A stretch of DNA of 23,471 nucleotides, taken from assembly GCA_027596195.1 (NCBI GenBank), contig JADGJG010000335.1, positions 1-23,471 on the forward strand, given 5' to 3'. A model generated the notes under the pieces. That model was not told the origin of the DNA, made no database searches, and saw only the letters and a list, made by a program, of their open reading frames with translations. This stretch comes from Podochytrium sp. JEL0797 (lineage: Eukaryota > Chytridiomycota > Chytridiomycetes > Chytridiales > Chytriomycetaceae). The translations under genes were made by a program, and so were the position numbers. Positions within the stretch are counted from its first letter, which is position 1, and every line of letters starts with the position of its first letter. Below are positions 20,455 to 23,471 of the stretch, piece after piece.

Positions 20455-21598
20455 TTATTTTTCACTCTCGCAGCGATCACACGCACAATCAAAGTAATAC
20501 CCCTCTTTCAGACTCTTTTGCCTTTCCTCCCTCCCACCATCACACGTAATATACGAATGCGTCACCTCCTCTCCCATTTCAATATCACATTTCGCCACCA
20601 TCAACACATCTACTTGCAAGTCCAACGCTTCCCTGATCGCGTGCGGGTACCCAGTTTCCTCGTTTGAAGCACCAGACGACCCGAACGATGGTATCGATGG
20701 AGCCAGTTTCATTCCAACCGGACGCTCGAGATTCCTATCGCACGAGTGGTTGAAATACGAAGCGGATGGGTAGATTGCGTGGCCGAGACATTCTCCTTCT
20801 GGATCCCAGAGTCCGAATCCGTTGCATTGTTTGATGGAGATTAATTTGATTAGGTCGATTGGCTCGGGGATGGCGGAGTGGAAGAGGGCAGCGAAGAGAG
20901 GTCTTGACGAACCACGTAGTGACTTGGCCGTGCGGAGGGTTGAAAAGAGATGATGAAGCCCGCGCAGTTGTGAAACGTATTCGGCGGAAGCTGATTCCGT
21001 GTTTGGTACGAGTTGCCAAAAGTCCGAGACGGTCGGCAGACCCAAGAGGAGCTCGGGAGTGGGTGAGAATTCGTGTTCGATTTCAACGCGGATACAGAAA
21101 CTGAGGATCCAACGCGCGAGTTCCATTATGGCGGTGCGGTCGTAGGAATCTCGCATGAGGGTTGATTCGGGGGAGAGATGCGTGTCGGCTGTTTCCAACA
21201 GTTTTGTGAATCCTTTTCCGGTTTGGAGTGCTCCAATCTCACGGAACCGTGCGCATTCGAATTCGGAATGGAAGGTCTTGACGGAATCCATGCAAGTTTG
21301 GGAGCAGTACCAAACGGATGAGCAGAGGGTGCACGAGAAGGAGAGCGGCAGGTTGATTATGTATTTGTTAAAACACGCTGAGCAACACTCTTTGCGACAG
21401 ACATGCGTCACAGCTGTAACGAAGGGGTAGGTACGAGTTAAGTGATTATGTGAATGAAAAAGGAGTCACCTTACCAATGCCATACGGTTTCCCGCGGAGT
21501 ACCACGGATCCGGATTCGATATCTCGAGTGGATACCACATATCGTCCATGCACTGAATCAGAACGCAGAGAGAGCATCGTTGGATCCAAGAAGACCAT
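20455..21598 (-). CDS. SMYD-like SET and MYND domain protein, copy B
   Basis: Exons are 21598-21475 and 21413-20455 with the same 61-nt intron position as copy A, giving 360 residues. The order is the same: N-terminal SET part (HGRYVVSTRDIESG), MYND finger (CCSACF to FHSEFEC), SET core (NGFGLWDPEGECLG, FNHSCDRN), post-SET FDCACDRC. Only four of the 41 residues of exon 1 differ from copy A. Differences cluster in the last 110 residues. A Pro-rich stretch after MKLA is shorter, and the motif around the catalytic Tyr reads VTHSYI instead of VTLSYV. No stop or frameshift is seen, so both copies look functional. AATAAA on the minus strand (20459-20454) overlaps the stop codon. Confidence 0.85.
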
Positions 21599-21967
21599 TT
21601 TCCGTTGGATTACCGAAAAAAACAAAAATTTGAGTTTGAAGTTTTTCGGTTTCGGGAGGAAAAAAAATTGGCGCATCGAATGGCTCCAACACTTGTTCGT
21701 TCAAGTACGTCGTGGAACCCTCAATTAGAGATTTACAAAACTCGAGGTCTTAATGTACAAACTCAAATCTCGTGTCTTGAAAGAAAAAGAAAACAGTGCC
21801 GCCGGAAAATCCAACAATTTTTCGGGTTTCCCCAACAAAAAAGAGTTTGACGATCCTTATTCATTATGATGGTAACGCAACCAGTATTAAAAAACGTTTC
21901 GCTTCATTTCAGTATCATCAACCATCAGCCTACTCCTCCCCAACACACGCCCACAAAACAACAACAT
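21599..21967 (-). promoter_or_regulatory. Promoter of SMYD-like copy B and 3' flank of MET2
   Basis: No gene is seen. The blocks 21607-21700 and about 21777-21828 are shared with the copy A promoter. The rest (21829-21967) should hold the 3' UTR of the homoserine acetyltransferase gene; only a variant AATAAG is visible on the minus strand near 21860. Confidence 0.5.
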
Positions 21968-23454
21968 TCACCACATCAACGCATCCGCCCCCTCCGCCTC
22001 CCCAAACAAACTCTTCTTCTCCTCCACCTTAAACCCGCCCTCCTCCAAACCGCCCACCAACACCCCGGGACCAGCATGTTTCTTGATGAACGCGCTCAGG
22101 TGTTTGTTCATTTGTTCAAATTCGAGGAGGAACCCGTCGTGTCCTTCAAACGAGTGGATGACGATAATTTCAGAGTTGGGAATGTGTTCGGAAAGTTCGT
22201 ATTGTTCGGCAATGGTGAAGAGACCGTCGGTTTCGATTCCTGTTCATCGCCGTCAGCACAACAAACACACACACACACACACACACTAAACACACAACTA
22301 AACAAACTTACCAATAATTAACGCATTCTGTTGAATCGAACCCAACACGTCCTCATACTCCCCCCTCCCCCTCGACACATCATGCGTATCCAATTTTCTC
22401 GTGATGGCGATATAACAGTTCGCATCGAACCGGCTGACAAATTTCTCGCCTTGATACCTCAAATAACTCTGCGCATTGAACACTTTATCCCCCGCCGGCG
22501 ATTTTCCGAATAAATCCGTGGACGGTTTGGCAGAGAGGGAATTCGTCCCGTTGCGTTGCTGCGCTTCGGAACGGTCCGTGGCTTTATGGAAGGTCGAGAG
22601 CGGGGCGTCGGCTACACTGGGCGGTGCGTTTGTTTTGTGGGTCATGGTTTTACGGCCGAAACGCGTTTCGAATGAGTTGCGCGATCGGTAGGTCATGAGG
22701 GCGGACATGCGGGCGGCGGAGAGGCCTTGTTTGGGGGGGTTCGAGCGGGTGTAGTGGCCGTCCTCTGTTGGGTGATGTGTTAGACTTGATTCAAGTAATC
22801 TCTCCCTTCTCCCCCAATTCAAAATGAATACGCAACTGTAATTCGGGTCACTGTAAATCGTTTGTCGCTGCGCCTCTCCCCAACTGATACACCACGCTGA
22901 ATGCCGTCCGGAAGTGGCGATGGCGGCAAAGTTTTTGACGTATTCGGGGCCAAAGAAGCACCATTCGAGGGTCTAATCCATATTAACAAAAGAGTGTGAG
23001 AGAGGCAGAGAGATAAAACGGGTGGGGAGGGGAAATGAGATTTTTGATATCCGGCGGAAAAAGGGGATTGCAATCGTGTGGCGTGAAATACCTGCATGCC
23101 TCCCATCGAACCACCAATCACGAATTGAACCTGTTTGACTCCCAACGCGTCAAGAACCCTCTTGTGAGCACTGTTCGCGCACAAAAAGCAATGATTAGAA
23201 GAAAAAAAAGATCAATATCTCTCTCGCCCACTCAACTTGACATCATCGCGAATCGTCGTCAACGGAAACTCGGGTCCATACAGTTCCCCCGAGGCAGGAT
23301 CCCGCGTGACGGGAGATGCGGAGCCGTATGGGGATCCAAGCACGTTTCCGCAAAAGATGAAAAAGGCGCGCGTGTCGAAGGCTTTGTTGGGGCCGAGGAG
23401 GGGGCCCCACCAGTCATCGACGTCGGAGGAGCCGGAGAGGGCGTGGCAGATGAT
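21968..23454 (-). CDS. MET2: Homoserine O-acetyltransferase, 5'-truncated by the window edge
   Basis: This enzyme moves acetyl from acetyl-CoA to L-homoserine, the first committed step of fungal methionine synthesis. Visible exons, in transcription order, are 23454-23237, 23170-23092, 22972-22837, 22764-22312 and 22239-21968, giving 385 C-terminal residues in frame. The alpha/beta-hydrolase nucleophile Ser sits in GGSMGGMQ. The catalytic Asp is likely that of GIETDGLF, and the His that of EGHDGFLLEFEQ. Other family marks are ICHALSGSSDVDDWWGPLLG, GSPYGSASPVT, GPEFPLTTIRDD and ARMSALMTYRSRNSFETRFG. A polar insert of about 45 residues follows that last motif, as in other fungal enzymes. The frame has a stop just upstream of 23454, after a TTTTAAAAG acceptor, so an intron lies at the window end. 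Confidence 0.92.
22265..22286. repeat. (AC)11 microsatellite in a MET2 intron
   Basis: Eleven AC units (GT on the coding strand) lie in the 72-nt intron 22311-22240. The repeat makes up nearly a third of the intron and gives many cryptic GT dinucleotides downstream of the real GTAAGT donor. Confidence 0.85.
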
Positions 23455-23471
23455 CTTTTAAAAGATGGGGG

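Larger units (their letters stand above)
18963..21828. repeat. Tandem gene duplication (two SMYD-like units with promoters)
   Basis: Unit A spans about 18963-20357 and unit B about 20455-21828, in the same orientation, with start codons 1,480 bp apart. Similarity begins just before each stop codon, covers both exons and the intron, and continues about 240 bp upstream of each ATG. Long stretches are nearly identical (for example 19320-19500 against 20800-20980), while the 3' ends of the genes differ more. Confidence 0.85.

Overview
The window is eukaryotic nuclear DNA with densely packed genes split by many short spliceosomal introns. Most introns are 50-100 nt, with GT...AG ends and often a CTAAC-like branch site shortly before the acceptor. 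An early-diverging, probably zoosporic (flagellated) fungus fits best. Fungal signs are a MET2-type homoserine O-acetyltransferase and a ubiquitin with Ser19 and Asp24. The flagellum is suggested by a 2,211-residue WD-repeat/coiled-coil protein resembling animal ciliary WDR87/WDR97. This placement is an inference from gene content, not a database result.

Left part (1-5300, + strand). The 3' end of an unrecognised gene (104-601) is followed by ribophorin I/OST1 (762-2985, six exons). Next comes a small putative mitochondria-targeted protein (3359-4175), then the ubiquitin-L40 ribosomal fusion (4909-5295). The last two appear to share a 5' leader: GCGGTAACGG, six bases, then a GTGAGT splice donor, with the leader intron ending just before the ATG.

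Middle (5500-14800). A secreted Pro/Thr-rich protein with C-terminal Cys-x3-Cys repeats lies on the minus strand (5546-6259). It diverges from a small MGC-anchored protein with an RGS-like pattern (6508-7063). The giant WD-repeat gene follows (7199-14705, 17 exons that join in frame).

Right part (14800-23471). RIC8/synembryn, a G-alpha chaperone and exchange factor (minus, seven exons), diverges from a secreted Cys-containing protein (17139-17693). That gene converges tightly on VPS60/CHMP5 (minus, eight exons, the first coding only the ATG). Upstream of VPS60 are two tandem SET-MYND (SMYD-like) genes, duplicated together with their promoters. The window ends in homoserine O-acetyltransferase, truncated at its 5' side.

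The genes belong to different pathways: ER N-glycosylation, translation, ESCRT, G-protein signalling, flagellum, methionine synthesis and lysine methylation. The window looks like an ordinary gene-dense chromosome segment rather than a cluster. RIC8 and the RGS-like protein are the only plausible functional pair.
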